A stretch of DNA of 64,000 nt, taken from positions 372,001 through 436,000 of the forward strand of contig CAVSJA010000006.1 in assembly GCA_963728145.1 (NCBI GenBank), written 5' to 3'. The DNA is from CAVSJA01 sp963728145 (lineage in GTDB: Bacteria; Bacteroidota; Bacteroidia; Chitinophagales; Chitinophagaceae). The translations under genes were made by a program, and so were the position numbers. Every line of letters begins with the position of its first letter. The stretch's first letter is position 1. Positions 43,365-52,519 of the stretch are shown here, one piece after another. The notes below the pieces were generated by a model. It made no database searches and was not told where the DNA came from. It saw only the letters and a list, made by a program, of their open reading frames with translations.

Positions 43365-44942
43365 ATGTCAATCAAATCAACCAAAACCGCATTTCTCATC
43401 GGAGGGGCAATAGTTTTCAACCTTGTTTTTTGGAACGAAGAACTGGGATTGAATACTGCTTTTTTTGATGCACTAATTATTATTGGAATTTTTTCTTTCT
43501 ATCCTGATTCAAGGAAAAGATCAGTCGTATTGTGGCTATTGGCCGCGCACTTGCTTTGCCTTGGAGCCGTACTCTTTAACAACACAATTCTCAGCAAGTT
43601 CGGATTGATCCTGACGCTGGTTTTGTTTGCCGGATTTGCTCAATACTATCATCGTTCGCCCTGGTATGCCAGCGGATCAATGCTGCTAAACCTGATCCTG
43701 GTTCCGGCATCAATGACGGAACTGCTTCAACGAAGCGAAGCTCCAAAAAGAAAGAAGACTGTGTTTCGCAAAGTCTTTCGTTTTGCAATCGTGCCACTGC
43801 TCCTGCTCGGCTTGTTCACCATGTTGTATTCGTTTGGAAACAATATATTTTCTGAATGGACTTCCAATTTTGGCACGGCGATAAACAAATTCTTTAATTC
43901 CATTTTTGCGAATTTTTCCTGGCCGCGATTCTTTTTCTTTCTGCTCGGATTGGGTTTGGCTGGTTTCTTCCTTTTAAAAAGCAATTCGAATTACTTCAGC
44001 AATGCCGAAAGCAAAACGACGGATGAGCTCACTCGCAGGAAACTGGGTTTGAAAGAAAGATTACGTGTTGGTGGAAGGCAATTTACTCTTGCTCTCATGG
44101 GGAAGTTGGCAAAGGGTAATATGGCGATAAAGAATTTAAACGTCGTCGGAATTATTAGCCTGGTTCTTCTGAATCTGTTATTGTTGGTGATCAATATAAT
44201 CGATGTTAGCAATATTTGGTTCAATCCTGTTTATATAAAGAACTCTAACCTTTACAACCTTATCCACGAAGGAACGGATTTGTTGATCTTTTCTATGGTG
44301 CTTGCCATGCTGCTGCTTCTGATAATTTTTAGAGGGAACCTGAATTTCTATAAAAGAAATAAATGGCTTAGGTATGGGGCATATGCATGGATCATTCAAA
44401 ACAGCATTCTTGTTATTTCGGTATTGTTGAGAGATTATTATTATATCCGCGATGCAGGGCTGGCTTATAAAAGGATCGGCGTATTATTCTTCCTTGCTTT
44501 AGTGCTCTTTGGTTTGATCACCGTATTTATCAAGATCCGTTGGAAAAAAACAAACTACTACCTGTTCCGCGTAAATGCCTGGGCAGTAACTGTACTGCTT
44601 GTCGGTTCAACATTGGTGAATTGGGATGAGTTCATTGCACGATACAATATTGCTCATAAGGAGACTACTCCAATAGATGTGGATTTTATGGCCAGTCTCG
44701 GTAATATGGCCCTGCCAATACTCGACCAGCATATGGATGACTTGAAAAAACATGGAGTTCTACTGAAAGAAAGGGGGTTCAGACGTAGCAGCTGTGCCGA
44801 TTGTTGGTTACAGAAATTAAAGAGTAATAAAGAGAACTATCTATTGGAGCAGAACCGATACAGCTGGCTCTCGTGGAATTATGCGGATGACCAGGTGATG
44901 AAATATTTTTCTGGTAAGCAAAGTAACTCTAGAAAGCAATGA
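43365..44942 (+). CDS. DUF4173 multi-pass membrane protein
   Basis: 525 residues with about twelve transmembrane helices. The C-terminal third has DUF4173/DUF4153-like features: RNLNFYKRN-type and RIGVLFFLALVLFGLITVF segments, then NWDEFIARYNIAHKE and DVDFMASLGNMALPIL. The family has no known biochemical activity. It overlaps the next gene by 4 bp (ATGA). Its recurrence next to xrtN in relatives, which I recall but cannot check here, suggests a functional link. Confidence 0.8.
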   Translation: MSIKSTKTAFLIGGAIVFNLVFWNEELGLNTAFFDALIIIGIFSFYPDSRKRSVVLWLLAAHLLCLGAVLFNNTILSKFGLILTLVLFAGFAQYYHRSPWYASGSMLLNLILVPASMTELLQRSEAPKRKKTVFRKVFRFAIVPLLLLGLFTMLYSFGNNIFSEWTSNFGTAINKFFNSIFANFSWPRFFFFLLGLGLAGFFLLKSNSNYFSNAESKTTDELTRRKLGLKERLRVGGRQFTLALMGKLAKGNMAIKNLNVVGIISLVLLNLLLLVINIIDVSNIWFNPVYIKNSNLYNLIHEGTDLLIFSMVLAMLLLLIIFRGNLNFYKRNKWLRYGAYAWIIQNSILVISVLLRDYYYIRDAGLAYKRIGVLFFLALVLFGLITVFIKIRWKKTNYYLFRVNAWAVTVLLVGSTLVNWDEFIARYNIAHKETTPIDVDFMASLGNMALPILDQHMDDLKKHGVLLKERGFRRSSCADCWLQKLKSNKENYLLEQNRYSWLSWNYADDQVMKYFSGKQSNSRKQ

Positions 44943-45355
44943 AAAATTTTTGGATAGGTTTTCGCATATGGGTTGTGGCGGTAGTTATGAATACACTATT
45001 GTACGCAGTCTTTGTTGCGTTTACTGGAAATTTATTGCTTTCGATATTGATGCTGTTGTTTTTTGGATTTCTTGCGCTAGTCTTTACGTTACCAGTATTG
45101 ACAGTTATTACGCCGATAGTTGACATTACTGGAAAAATTCCCAATAGTATCAATGCTAAGATCGTCTGGCTAACAGCATTGCTGCTATTGCTCGGGAATT
45201 TATACTTGCTAGGATTGGAATGGTTCCTTCCACTCATTTCTGGTGGAAACTACTATTTGGTAGAAGTATTACACGCCTCCGTTTCAATTGCAATTATTCT
45301 GTCAGTGCTTTTCTCAAGAAGTTCTTTAATTGGTTTATATAACAAAAAGAATTAG
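44939..45355 (+). CDS. Small membrane protein in the xrtN operon
   Basis: 138 residues with four hydrophobic segments (about 5-27, 30-55, 72-92 and 103-125) and very short loops. The ATG overlaps the DUF4173 stop (ATGA), so translation is probably coupled. No family recognised and no conserved polar motif stands out apart from NSINAKIVWLTA. The gap to the diacylglycerol kinase gene is 24 bp. Confidence 0.7.
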   Translation: MKNFWIGFRIWVVAVVMNTLLYAVFVAFTGNLLLSILMLLFFGFLALVFTLPVLTVITPIVDITGKIPNSINAKIVWLTALLLLLGNLYLLGLEWFLPLISGGNYYLVEVLHASVSIAIILSVLFSRSSLIGLYNKKN

Positions 45356-45379
45356 ATACTCTCTTTGAAAACTTAAACA

Positions 45380-45754
45380 ATGAAACCACAAACATTCTCC
45401 TGGTCCTCCAGGTTGAGAAGCTTTCGCTATGCCTGGGAAGGGATTAGTTCCTTTCTTCAAAGTGAACATAATGCCTGGCTGCATTTCATGTGCAGCATTG
45501 CGGTATTGACACTAGCCGTATTGGTTGGAGTAAATACTACCGAGGCATTAGCATTGGTATTTGCAATAGGATTTGTATGGGTTGCAGAAATGTTCAATAC
45601 CTGTATAGAACGTGTTATTGATTTTGTCTCGCTGGAGAAGCATCCCGAAATAAAATTCATCAAAGACCTGGCGGCTGGGGCTGTGCTGGTAGCGGCATTG
45701 GTAGCAATCGTTGTGGCAATGATCGTGTTCATTCCAAAATTATTTACGATATGA
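45380..45754 (+). CDS. dgkA: Diacylglycerol kinase family protein
   Basis: 124 residues with three transmembrane helices. The membrane-kinase signature is intact: RSFRYAWEGISSFLQSEHNAWLH (cited in part), EMFNTCIERVID and the following KDLAAGAVLVAA. Members phosphorylate diacylglycerol or undecaprenol. Undecaprenol kinase activity would fit a locus concerned with exported, exosortase-processed material, because undecaprenyl phosphate carries surface glycans. It overlaps the next gene by 4 bp (ATGA). Confidence 0.9.
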   Translation: MKPQTFSWSSRLRSFRYAWEGISSFLQSEHNAWLHFMCSIAVLTLAVLVGVNTTEALALVFAIGFVWVAEMFNTCIERVIDFVSLEKHPEIKFIKDLAAGAVLVAALVAIVVAMIVFIPKLFTI

Positions 45755-46437
45755 AAAGCATAACAAAAAGGATAATCGGCTCAGAATGGTTGAATTTAAA
45801 AAGTGAAATCCACCGCCTTCTTTTGTTTTCAGCGATGTTCAGCGTATTGATGGTAATCGCGAGGATCCTCATGATCCAGGAATTCAGTTATCGATTTTTA
45901 GTTTGGAACCTTTTCCTTGGCGCAATCCCTTATGGTATTTCCAGATGGTTGCAACTGAATCCACGCTGGGTTGAAAACAAATTACGATTTGGAAGTTTAT
46001 TAATCGTTTGGATTTTGTTTCTGCCCAATTCATTTTATATACTCACAGATCTCTTTCATCTCTCTGGATATTATGGGATGAAGAAATGGTTCGACCTCAC
46101 TATGATCGTGTCCTTTGCCTGGAATGGAATGATACTTGGAATTCTTTCAATAAGAGAAATGGAAAAGATCATGCAAGTGTATTTGCAGCGGAAAACGACA
46201 TTATTCTTCGTCTATCCTGTTATGTTATTGAGCGCACTGGGAATTTATATCGGAAGATTTCTTCGATTCAATAGCTGGGATGTGATCACCAATCCATTTG
46301 GATTATTCTCAGATATGGGAACCATGTTGTTTAACCCGCTAAGCTTTAAACCTGAATGGATAACGATCATCTGCTTCTCCATACTGATGACGATCATTTA
46401 TCTCAGCATAAAAAAGATTGCACGGACGATTAATTAA
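45751..46437 (+). CDS. DUF1361 membrane protein
   Basis: 228 residues with about six transmembrane helices. DUF1361 features are seen in LFLPNSFYILTDLFHL, then FAWNGMILG and IYIGRFLRFNSWDV. Function unknown. It is the last gene of the run that begins at 39070, overlapping dgkA by 4 bp, and a strong terminator follows at 46479. Confidence 0.85.
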   Translation: MKSITKRIIGSEWLNLKSEIHRLLLFSAMFSVLMVIARILMIQEFSYRFLVWNLFLGAIPYGISRWLQLNPRWVENKLRFGSLLIVWILFLPNSFYILTDLFHLSGYYGMKKWFDLTMIVSFAWNGMILGILSIREMEKIMQVYLQRKTTLFFVYPVMLLSALGIYIGRFLRFNSWDVITNPFGLFSDMGTMLFNPLSFKPEWITIICFSILMTIIYLSIKKIARTIN

Positions 46438-46478
46438 AACTCACGCTATACCCTTCCATTATAGCGGTTGGTTGATTC

Positions 46479-46507
46479 GGGCCCTGTTTCCACAGGGCCC
46501 TCTTTTT
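46479..46507 (+). terminator. Terminator of the xrtN operon
   Basis: A perfect 9-bp stem GGGCCCTGT (46479-46487) / ACAGGGCCC (46492-46500) with a 4-base loop TTCC is followed by TCTTTTT. It lies 41 bp after the DUF1361 stop. Confidence 0.92.
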
Positions 46508-46533
46508 AAATTAACGTGCACCTTATGTAGAAG

Positions 46534-46669
46534 AATTTACGATTTGAGATTTACGATTTGCGATTTCTGAAGAGGCAACCTATCGCTAACCAATAAATTC
46601 AATCTAAGATTAGCAAACGAAAGCCGCGGCCAGCAAATCGTAAATCGTAAATCTAAAATCTTAAATCTT
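46534..46669. repeat. Inverted array of 7-nt GATTTAC words between convergent genes
   Basis: The left arm (46534-46568) reads GATTTGA, GATTTAC, GATTTGC; the right arm (46635-46669) reads AAATCGT-type reverse-complement words. The spacer is about 65 bp. The right arm abuts the stop codon of the TolB-like gene. The operon terminator lies just outside the left arm. Confidence 0.75.
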
Positions 46670-49600
46670 TAGAAGTCCACTCCCATAGCAAAATAAAATA
46701 TCGGCTTGCCCTTGAAGAATCCTTTCATCTCCCATCCCAGGTCGGCGCGGAGGAAGTAACCTAATAAAGTGCTTCTTGCTCCGAATCCGTAGCCACCGAC
46801 GAAGGGTCCCAATCCACCTGCTTTCATTTTTACCAATACGGAACCATCCGGGCTGGGATAAATTACTTCGGGACGTTGGATACCAGAAACCTTTCCATTC
46901 CATGCACTACCCAGGTCGAAGAATTGAACTAGTTGAAAATTGCGGAGGAATGCATTATTGATCGGGCGGCTTAATATAGTTGTGAATACAGGGAATCGCA
47001 ATTCACTATTCATCACGATCGCATTGTTACCATTCGATACGTTTTGGTTGAAACCGCGCATATTAACCGCGAGAGATTGATATGCATATTCACGGTCTTC
47101 CGGCCTCGGTTGTGCATTAGCTTTAGGGAACATCCAGCCATCAATACCACCGAGGTAATAAACGATCTTTTGATTTCCCCAGGAGAAATCAGCAGCGCCG
47201 CGAAGTGCCCAGATGAAATTGCGGTAAATCGGAAAATAATTGCGAATATCAACTCCCGAATTAAATGTAAAAGCACCCGGTTTTACAGTTCCGTTCACGG
47301 GTTCATTGATCATCACATTCATATCTACATAGAGCTTATAACGCAAGCCATTCCAAATATTCGTTGATTTAAGAACCGAGTTATCGTAAACATATTCCAA
47401 TCGGTTAACTGAAAATACTTGCTTGTCGAGATCCGGTGCTTTCAATGAGCTGGAATCGAAATTATCGCCGCGTACCACCACTTTATCGGTACGAATTCCT
47501 GTCGAGAGTCGGAAACTTCTTATTTTATCCAATGGCACTTTAATGGTACCCTGGAATAAATTCGTATACATCTTTCCTTCATAAATACGAGTCGTATTAT
47601 TAGCTCCGGTAACATTGACCAGCTCTGTTTTACGATAGTATAGAATTGTATAATCCAGTTTTCTTTTCAAATAATCCAATCTTGCATACCATTCTCCACC
47701 CCCATCGAATAAAGACTGATTCACCGGAAGATAGACTCCTGTTCCGCCTGTTCCAACGCTAACACCTCCTCCACCACCGCTTACTAACGGCAGACGCAAC
47801 GCACCTGTAAATCGGATATCCTCAAACAGATCGAATACTGAAGCCTTCAACATTCCGTTGAAGGCACCGCCACTTTGCAGTATTATCGGAACAGTGCCCG
47901 TGAACATTTCGTAGCGATTGATAAGAACGTCGTTATTAAATGCACCGGAGAAATTATCAACGGAGAATTTCAATTTATAATCGAAGAGTCTCGCTCTTTT
48001 CAAAACAGATTCTTCCTGTTCGGGAGTTACAGTAGGACTGGTAATCAGTACTGGCGCTCCAGTAGAATCCTTTTCTTCTTTTTCGAAACCGCTAACGAAA
48101 ATATCCTTCTTAGCTGTGTCGGATTGATCTGGCTGTGCTCTGAACGCAATAGCCTGCCCGCTTGCCAACTGCGCCGCAGAAATTGTTTTCTTTCGGTACT
48201 CGGTTGGTTTCGGATTTACATTTCTTCGCCTCAGCGCAGCATCATCCACTTTTAATTTATATAGAAACTTAAGGTTGCCTTCCTGTCTCACCTCACTCAC
48301 CTGCCCCGCATCACCTGCAATCTTTGTTTCCAATAATCCACTTTGATAATTGGTGATTGGAAATACATAGGCCGAATCATTCGTGATCGCATGAGCGAAA
48401 ATCGAATCAGGTTCAGTCTTACCCCATGCCTTCAATGCAGAATCCAGGTCCCGATCATCGGGATTGCGAAGAAATTCTTCTCCAACTTTATAGATCGTAT
48501 CAACACCAGCTCTTACTGTAGTGAAAAAACCGGCAAACCGATTCGCTATACCATTCTCATCACTGACGAAAGTGAAATGCGAAACATTGTATTGCATAGG
48601 AAAACGAGCATCGCCATATCTCATGTTAGATAACTGAGTAACCTGGCGATATTCACTTTTAAAATTATCAACCATGAAAATATTGAAGCGATCATTGGGA
48701 ACAGCAGTATCACGGCCTATCGCGGTTGAATTTGGACGATTCGAAGCAAAGATGATCCCCATCTTGTTTGGAAATGCAGCAAATGACGCATCCAGATCCG
48801 CATAAGCATCATTGGTGATCTGATCAATTTCGTTCTTTTCAATATTGTAAATAAAAATGTCTGATTGACCCTGCCGTATACCGCTAATGAGAAGGGTATT
48901 CTCATTGAGCATGTATTGCATGTTTTGAACCTGTTCAAAATGCGGTATTTCCTGGTTGATTCGTTTATATCGCTTAACTCCATCATAAACCAGGAGCCTG
49001 GTCTTTCCTTTTTCCCAATAAATTACCGCCAGCCGTTGTCCCTTGTTATCCCATGCCATTTGCGGATAGTTGGGGTTCACTTCATTCAGGTTTGCGCGAA
49101 CACCGGTCTTCAGGATGACCTTTTTGTTTACAAGGTCACTGTAGAGAACGACCTTATAGAGGCCCTTTTTGTATTCAACCACTGAATAGGTTTGACTGCG
49201 AGGCGCTGGATTGGGAGTAAAGCGGAAGAAATCTTTATTGTGTTTTAATTCCTCTACAATTGAAATTGTTCCTTTTGGAAAATTCCGTCTGCCGCGAATG
49301 TCTTTGTAATATTTTTCTGAGGATTGTTCCATGAATTCGGCAAGCACATCCTTAAATTTCTTCTTGCAAATTCTTTGTGATGCGCTATTCAAGTTGCGAT
49401 ACACGCGAGCCAGGTAAAGGAAGTAGGTAACATTTTCCTTCTTGTACTTTTCTGCGATATGGTACCAGAAAGCGTGTCCCGCCAACAATGGCTTATCATA
49501 GGCGAGCTGGTAAAAATTCTTGTATTTGCCAGAAAGCAAAGCTGATTTCAATTCATCATCCAGTTCGGAGCTCCAATCCTCCGCCACATAGTCAACGTAA

Positions 49601-50112
49601 CCATCGACGAGCCATTTGGGTAAATCGAGTAATGCCTGGTTGGCGGCAAATTCGCCTAGATCATCTCCGAACAAAATATTTTCCACCAGCACTCGCGCAA
49701 TTCCCTGCCTTACCTGCTTGTGCAGGTGAGCATGGTTTCCGTCAAAGTATACGATCATCTTATTGTTCACGAGCTTGGTGATACCGCCTGTGGTTTGCCA
49801 GTCAATGCCGAGACCAATATTGGATTGCTCCAATTCATTGAAGTGGTTATATATTACAATATTTGCACGGCGTTGCAATCCATATTCAACAAATTGCTCA
49901 ATACCTGGCAATTCCTTTTCGGCTATCTGCGCAACATAGTTGGCAATGGTTTTGCCGTTTTCGTAGAAATAAGTATTGAAATTTGGAGTCTGGTAATACA
50001 GCCATTTAAATTTCCTGAATTGAACCCTGTTCTTGCCAAATTCAACGGTATTCACCTGTGACACAGCAATAAAGGGTACTATGAAGGAAAGCAGAATAAA
50101 TAGGTATTTCAT
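46669..50112 (-). CDS. Exported TolB-like propeller protein with C-terminal outer-membrane barrel
   Basis: 1147 residues from the ATG at 50112, which gives a signal peptide ending AVSQ. Residues about 20-280 resemble a gluzincin (peptidase MA-like) domain with LPKWLVDGYVDYVAEDW, but the usual HExxH is replaced by HKQVRQG, so it is probably inactive. A PD40 propeller (about 300-560) contains ASNRPNS-type strands. The C-terminal ~400 residues are beta-barrel-like and end with an aromatic residue (FYFAMGVDF). It may be an outer-membrane assembly or transport protein; the family appears in Bacteroidota without assigned function. Confidence 0.8.
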   Translation of the reverse strand: MKYLFILLSFIVPFIAVSQVNTVEFGKNRVQFRKFKWLYYQTPNFNTYFYENGKTIANYVAQIAEKELPGIEQFVEYGLQRRANIVIYNHFNELEQSNIGLGIDWQTTGGITKLVNNKMIVYFDGNHAHLHKQVRQGIARVLVENILFGDDLGEFAANQALLDLPKWLVDGYVDYVAEDWSSELDDELKSALLSGKYKNFYQLAYDKPLLAGHAFWYHIAEKYKKENVTYFLYLARVYRNLNSASQRICKKKFKDVLAEFMEQSSEKYYKDIRGRRNFPKGTISIVEELKHNKDFFRFTPNPAPRSQTYSVVEYKKGLYKVVLYSDLVNKKVILKTGVRANLNEVNPNYPQMAWDNKGQRLAVIYWEKGKTRLLVYDGVKRYKRINQEIPHFEQVQNMQYMLNENTLLISGIRQGQSDIFIYNIEKNEIDQITNDAYADLDASFAAFPNKMGIIFASNRPNSTAIGRDTAVPNDRFNIFMVDNFKSEYRQVTQLSNMRYGDARFPMQYNVSHFTFVSDENGIANRFAGFFTTVRAGVDTIYKVGEEFLRNPDDRDLDSALKAWGKTEPDSIFAHAITNDSAYVFPITNYQSGLLETKIAGDAGQVSEVRQEGNLKFLYKLKVDDAALRRRNVNPKPTEYRKKTISAAQLASGQAIAFRAQPDQSDTAKKDIFVSGFEKEEKDSTGAPVLITSPTVTPEQEESVLKRARLFDYKLKFSVDNFSGAFNNDVLINRYEMFTGTVPIILQSGGAFNGMLKASVFDLFEDIRFTGALRLPLVSGGGGGVSVGTGGTGVYLPVNQSLFDGGGEWYARLDYLKRKLDYTILYYRKTELVNVTGANNTTRIYEGKMYTNLFQGTIKVPLDKIRSFRLSTGIRTDKVVVRGDNFDSSSLKAPDLDKQVFSVNRLEYVYDNSVLKSTNIWNGLRYKLYVDMNVMINEPVNGTVKPGAFTFNSGVDIRNYFPIYRNFIWALRGAADFSWGNQKIVYYLGGIDGWMFPKANAQPRPEDREYAYQSLAVNMRGFNQNVSNGNNAIVMNSELRFPVFTTILSRPINNAFLRNFQLVQFFDLGSAWNGKVSGIQRPEVIYPSPDGSVLVKMKAGGLGPFVGGYGFGARSTLLGYFLRADLGWEMKGFFKGKPIFYFAMGVDF

Positions 50113-50257
50113 GAATGTGGCTCTTTCAATCGGTAAAAATTGCATATCCGGTCATTAATGTTTTAAAGGTAAAACAAATCCCTATAACTGTTAAAATTCC
50201 TCTCGGAGTAGCCCGTCTGAATAACGTTACGCCGGGCGGGCTTAAATTGGGTACGAA

Positions 50258-50908
50258 ATGCTGCAAGTAAAATCATTCACTTTCAGTCCTGCTCAGGAGA
50301 ATACTTACGTAATAAATAACGATCAGGGTTGGTGTGCCATTATTGACCCAGGCTGTTATTTTTCAAATGAGAGGATCGAGCTGAAAACTTACATCGAAGA
50401 GCGAGAATTTACACCCAAATATTTGTTAAATACCCATTGCCATCTCGACCATGTTTTCGGCAATAAGTTCATCCACGACAGTTATGGCTTGAAACTGCAC
50501 CTCCATCCGCTGGAAAAGAAATTGCTTGATTTCGCGCCGGAGAGCGGTGAATCATTTGGTCTTCCATTCGACAACTATGAAGGGGAGCTGGTCTTTATCG
50601 ATGAAAAGGACAGGATAGGGATTGGTGAAGATGAGTTGACGATAATTTTCGCCCCTGGTCACTCACCGGGTTCGATTTGTTTTTATTCCCAAACCGAGAA
50701 ATTCATCATTGGTGGGGATGTACTCTTCCGGCAAAGCATCGGACGATATGACCTTCCCGGCGGGGACCTGGATACCCTGCTTAGCAGTATCAGGGATAAA
50801 TTATTTGTATTGCCAGATGATGTAGTGGTCTATTCCGGCCACGGTCCGGAAACAACAATCGGCTACGAAAAGAAATTCAATCCCTTCCTGAATCAGGCCG
50901 TTTTATAA
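50258..50908 (+). CDS. MBL-fold metallo-hydrolase (glyoxalase II-like)
   Basis: 216 residues with the metal motif THCHLDH (His60, His62, Asp64, His65), FAPGHSPGSICFY, GGDVLFRQSIGRYDLPGGD and the C-terminal SGHGPETTIGYEK. This pattern is that of small glyoxalase II/YcbL-like hydrolases, binding two metal ions. It may hydrolyse thioesters such as S-lactoylglutathione analogues or other small esters. It diverges from the TolB-like gene, and its last 16 bp overlap the convergent flippase gene. Confidence 0.9.
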   Translation: MLQVKSFTFSPAQENTYVINNDQGWCAIIDPGCYFSNERIELKTYIEEREFTPKYLLNTHCHLDHVFGNKFIHDSYGLKLHLHPLEKKLLDFAPESGESFGLPFDNYEGELVFIDEKDRIGIGEDELTIIFAPGHSPGSICFYSQTEKFIIGGDVLFRQSIGRYDLPGGDLDTLLSSIRDKLFVLPDDVVVYSGHGPETTIGYEKKFNPFLNQAVL

Positions 50909-52419
50909 AAGTATTTTCCGATATAAGGTAGACGCTGGAATTCTTTCTTCTCCACGTTCATGATCAGCATCGCAAAAAGACCCAGGAAAAGGATTCCCGT
51001 TCCATAATAAATGAGCGTTCGATAGGAGTTGTCCGCAGAAATATTTCTTACAATGAATTCATGAATGATGTATAACAACGCGCAGATGCTTAGATAAGTG
51101 AGCAATTTCTTTTTTGGATAAGGAACGGGATAATATTTCTGTCCCAGCGCATAACTGATCACCATCATGAAGGCATAGCAAATAAAAGTAGCCCATGCTG
51201 CACCCGTGTATCGAAACTCCGGAATTAAGAGGATGTTTAGCACAATGGTCAATACCGCGCCTGCAATTGTGATATAAGCACCGATCATGTTTTTATTGGT
51301 AAGCTTATACCAAACCGTTAGGTTATAATAAATACCCAGAAATACACTTCCCATTGAAAGAATTGGAACGATATGTATTCCCTCTGCAAATTCAGGATGT
51401 TTTGATGCGATTAAGATCTTCCAGAAATCAAGAAATAGAGAAACTGCGAGAAACATAAAACAACAGGCAATCACAAAGAATTTCATCACTCTTGCATAGA
51501 TCTTAGGTGCGGCTTCATTTTTTGATTGATTAAAGAAAAAAGGTTCTGCTCCCAATCGAAATATCTGGATGAAGATTGTAATCAACACGGCAAGTTTATA
51601 ATTCGCACCAAAAACACCCAGTTCATATTCAACTATTCTCGGGGCATCGTCCACAACTTTCAGATAAATTACCCTGCTCAACATCTCGTTGATCATACCC
51701 GCAAGCCCGACAATGATCAATGGGTATGTATATTTCATTACCTCTTTCCAGAGTTTGGTATCAAAGGAGAATTTGAACGTCGCGAATTCTTTATAGAGCA
51801 GTAATAAGGTCAACCCACTGGCGATAAGATTGGCGAGGATGAAGTAGCCGATGCCGATATCAGGGTTCCAAAAAAATGAAAGGAAGGTATCCGGATTCTT
51901 TTCGTATGCGGGTTTAGCGATATAATAAAAGAAAATTACCAGGGCAATATTGAGTGCAATTGAGAATACATTAATGAATGCATACTTTTTCGGTCTTTCT
52001 TCCAACCTAAGCTTGGCCATTGGAAGCGTGTACAGCGTATCGAAGAATACGATCCCGATCATCCAGACCACGTATTCAGGATGTTTGGCCATCCCGATCA
52101 GATCGGTTAGCTCTCCCCGATATAACAGCAATGCCCCCGTTAACAGGATGGTACTGACCACGATGGATATATTGAGCGTATTGTACAGCTTCTGCCGGTC
52201 ATGAGTCTGCGCAAACCGGAAATAGCTTGTTTCCAGTCCGTAAGTAAAAAGGATATTCAGGAAGGGAATGACTGCATAGATCTGCGTATACGGGTAGGAT
52301 CCATTGGGGTCGTAGAGGCGAAAGCCCAATAAACTGATACCGAAATACAGAAACCTTCCAACAATGCGGGGAACTCCATACCAGACTGTTTGACCCGCTA
52401 ATTTTTTTATTCCGCTCAA
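50893..52419 (-). CDS. Polysaccharide flippase (MATE/Wzx-like)
   Basis: 508 residues with about 14 transmembrane helices and a family-typical start (IKKLAGQTVWYGVPRIVGRF). The 'polysaccharide biosynthesis protein' pattern includes a first-helix YG.. motif and a cytosolic loop with MAKLRLEERPKKYAF. It should translocate lipid-linked oligosaccharides or lipid II-like precursors across the inner membrane. No glycosyltransferases are nearby. It overlaps the convergent MBL gene by 16 bp. Confidence 0.88.
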   Translation of the reverse strand: MSGIKKLAGQTVWYGVPRIVGRFLYFGISLLGFRLYDPNGSYPYTQIYAVIPFLNILFTYGLETSYFRFAQTHDRQKLYNTLNISIVVSTILLTGALLLYRGELTDLIGMAKHPEYVVWMIGIVFFDTLYTLPMAKLRLEERPKKYAFINVFSIALNIALVIFFYYIAKPAYEKNPDTFLSFFWNPDIGIGYFILANLIASGLTLLLLYKEFATFKFSFDTKLWKEVMKYTYPLIIVGLAGMINEMLSRVIYLKVVDDAPRIVEYELGVFGANYKLAVLITIFIQIFRLGAEPFFFNQSKNEAAPKIYARVMKFFVIACCFMFLAVSLFLDFWKILIASKHPEFAEGIHIVPILSMGSVFLGIYYNLTVWYKLTNKNMIGAYITIAGAVLTIVLNILLIPEFRYTGAAWATFICYAFMMVISYALGQKYYPVPYPKKKLLTYLSICALLYIIHEFIVRNISADNSYRTLIYYGTGILFLGLFAMLIMNVEKKEFQRLPYIGKYFYKTA

Positions 52420-52519
52420 GGCAGGATAATTTGAACAAATTTAGGGGTTGCGCTTATTATTTGATAGATATGCAACCCTTTGTAACTGGATTTTAGTCTA
52501 TCTCAAAACTTTAGACCGT

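Noticed and set aside
50893..50908. 16-bp overlap of convergent genes considered as a misplaced stop
   Set aside because: Both C-termini look complete for their families, and short convergent overlaps are common.
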